60,000 nucleotides of DNA from NCBI GenBank assembly GCA_009760855.2, contig WPIO01000066.1:493501-553500 (forward strand). Direction: 5' to 3'. The stretch comes from Cristatella mucedo (taxonomy: Eukaryota > Bryozoa > Phylactolaemata > Cristatellidae). The notes beneath the pieces are model-generated. The model saw only the letters and a program-made list of their open reading frames with translations. It was not told where the DNA came from and searched no databases. The translations under genes were made by a program, and so were the position numbers. Numbering within the stretch: the first letter of the stretch is position 1; every line of letters starts with the position of its first letter. Of this stretch, positions 58,470-60,000 are shown in pieces.

Positions 58470-58728
58470 GTGTGCTTACCTGTGCAGGCTTCAATCCATT
58501 GACGAGTGGCCCCGAGTAACTTCTTGAGTGTTTTAGCATGCTGACTTAATTTAATCCTGATACTCATTTGGTTTTGCTTACTTGTCTAAGCATGATACCT
58601 CCTATGGCTCTACGAGGTGCGTTTTGAATCTCTTACAGCAAGGTGCAAACCACCTGAATTCCGATTAAGTTCTCCCAGGGCTCTATGTAAGCGATTAATT
58701 ATTATTATTATCATTATTAACTACTTGA
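58470..58728 (+). mobile_element. LINE 3' UTR, SINE-2-like tail variant
   Basis: TTTGTGTGCTTACCTGTGCA, then CAGCAAGGTGCAAACCACCT, GAATTCCGATTAAGTTCTCC, CAGGGCTCTATGTAAGCGAT and ATTATTATTATCATTATTA. The CCTGAATNNCGATTAAG wording matches the SINE family 2 tail at 26530 more closely than the main LINE-A tail. Confidence 0.65.
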
Positions 58729-59174
58729 TTCAGCAGAGTATGTGGTTACTTGCCTAGTATGATATGGAGGAAGCTCGGATAGTTAATCCCGAGTTGGAGA
58801 TTGAAGGTACTTGAATGTGAGTAACAGAACCTTAAACGGGAGCTACCGAGCATCTTATTGCACATGTAGATTGATCTACAAGGGAAGATTCATATGAGGT
58901 AGATAACTAATGCATGGACTAACTTTTCTCTGGTTCCCCCTATCTACACATGTCCAAATTTTAACAAAATTATCTAGTTTATGAAAGTAGGCAGATATAT
59001 ACTCGTGTAGTTGGAATAACATTGCACACACTTGTGCTTGTACATTATATGCTGAAAAAAGCATCCGAATTTATTTAACACTCAAAATGACACCACACTT
59101 TTCAAATGAACAAATGGAAAAGTGATGGCAATTATCGGAAGTGGTAAAATACATGCTGGCATTTTCCTTAGCTG
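58729..59174. other. Unassigned stretch
   Basis: No gene or repeat recognised. Confidence 0.35.
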
Positions 59175-59375
59175 TCGGCAGAGAGAGAGAAGAGAGAAAG
59201 TGAGGGGGAGGAGAGATGTAAAAAGAGAAGAGAGAGAGATGGGGAGAAGAGATGGAGAGAGATGAGAGAGAGAGAGAGAGAAGAGGGAGAGGTGAGAGAG
59301 AGGGGGAGGTTGAGACAGACAGACAGGCAGAGGAGAGGGGAGGGAGAGAAGGAGGAAGCAAGAGAGAGGTGTGGC
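59175..59375. repeat. GA-rich tract
   Basis: GAGAGA/GGGAGA polypurine run on the plus strand with a GACAGACAGACAGGCAG interruption. Confidence 0.9.
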
Positions 59376-59960
59376 ATACTTACAGCAGGGCATGAGCATT
59401 GGTAAAAGGAAAAATGAACTACGTTTGCAAGGGATTCACGAACTGGCTTATGCTGTTAGATCCCAGCTCTCTAACTGGAGGCAGGCGCTGCTATGCCTTA
59501 CTGCCAAATAGCAGTTACTGGAATGCCTGGCTCATGACAGCCGTGAATCAGCATTGAGGCAAGCTGCCAGGACAGATCACCAGAGAGAGATTGCCAGTAC
59601 AAATCACCCAAGAAGTGCTTGGTAGACGACCCTGAGTTATCAGTAATGAGATATCCTGAGCAAATATCTAAAGCTGCCAGAGGCTGAGGCCTCTGCTCAG
59701 GCTAATGTTGCTCAGCAGGTTCAGGTTGCTAAGCATGCTCAGGTTGCTATGCAGCAGTAGACAGAACCAATGTGCTGCAGGCAGAGAGGGGTGGCTCAGC
59801 AGTGCAAGAGGCAGAGCCAAAATGCAGCAGGCACAGAAACGCCACAGCAGCACTGTATGAAATCTTCAGCAGAGAGCAATGGGACCGCGACAGAACTTAG
59901 GCACTGTAGGCAGAGATGGATGCAGGCAGAGATGGACGCCGAGCAAAATCGATCTCCGTC
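59376..59960. other. Unassigned, with degenerate CAG/GCTCAG repeats
   Basis: 59690-59950 repeats GTTGCTCAGCAGGTTCAG- and CAGGCAGAG-like words. Probably a decayed minisatellite. No protein recognised. Confidence 0.4.
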
Positions 59961-59961
59961 T

Positions 59962-60000
59962 TAATAATAATAAAAATAATAATAATAATAATGCACTTAA
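59962..60000 (-). mobile_element. LINE-A tail cut by window end
   Basis: TAATAATAATAAAAATAATA, then ATGCACTTAA: the start of an antisense LINE-A tail as at 30135 and 37717. The rest lies beyond 60000. Confidence 0.65.

Overview
This is a window of animal nuclear DNA, probably from an aquatic invertebrate. Coding sequence is split by GT-AG introns. The intergenic and intronic DNA is filled with CR1/L2-like LINEs, tRNA-derived SINEs, satellite and microsatellite DNA. I cannot name the species. There is no bacterial operon structure, CRISPR array, rRNA or convincing functional tRNA gene.

One host gene can be read with confidence. On the minus strand, from 56592 down to 25355, ten exons join in consistent phase into 687 codons. 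They encode most of a DD3-3-like type I membrane protein, a family named after a Dictyostelium protein. The 5' exons with the start codon and signal peptide lie beyond base 60000. Introns range from 126 bp to about 13.5 kb, and the long ones are packed with retrotransposon debris.

Layout: 1-5515 is a ~152-bp tandem satellite (about 36 copies, partly organised as 303-bp dimers). 5516-10000 is largely non-coding with SINE and LINE remnants. 10020-16630 holds fragments of two LINE families, called here LINE-A (ends in a GCGCC hairpin plus TTA repeats) and LINE-B (ends near GAGATACATTACAT). 16640-20880 has a (CT)n tract, a GC-rich stretch and a 2-kb array of a 16-bp purine-rich unit. 20934-24275 is LINE-A and LINE-B again. 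25355-56592 is the DD3-3-like gene with its transposon-filled introns. 56593-60000 is intronic or upstream sequence with GA-rich tracts and LINE tails.

The main structural observations are: a 1.7-kb fold-back element with ~417-bp inverted arms inside intron 9; a LINE-A region in three alternating orientations in intron 5; a LINE-A pair about 99% identical, pointing to recent activity; and a tRNA-headed SINE carrying a LINE-A-like 3' tail, which suggests it uses the LINE-A machinery. I found no convincing new multi-gene system. The fold-back element with its exon-like core is the best candidate for something undescribed.
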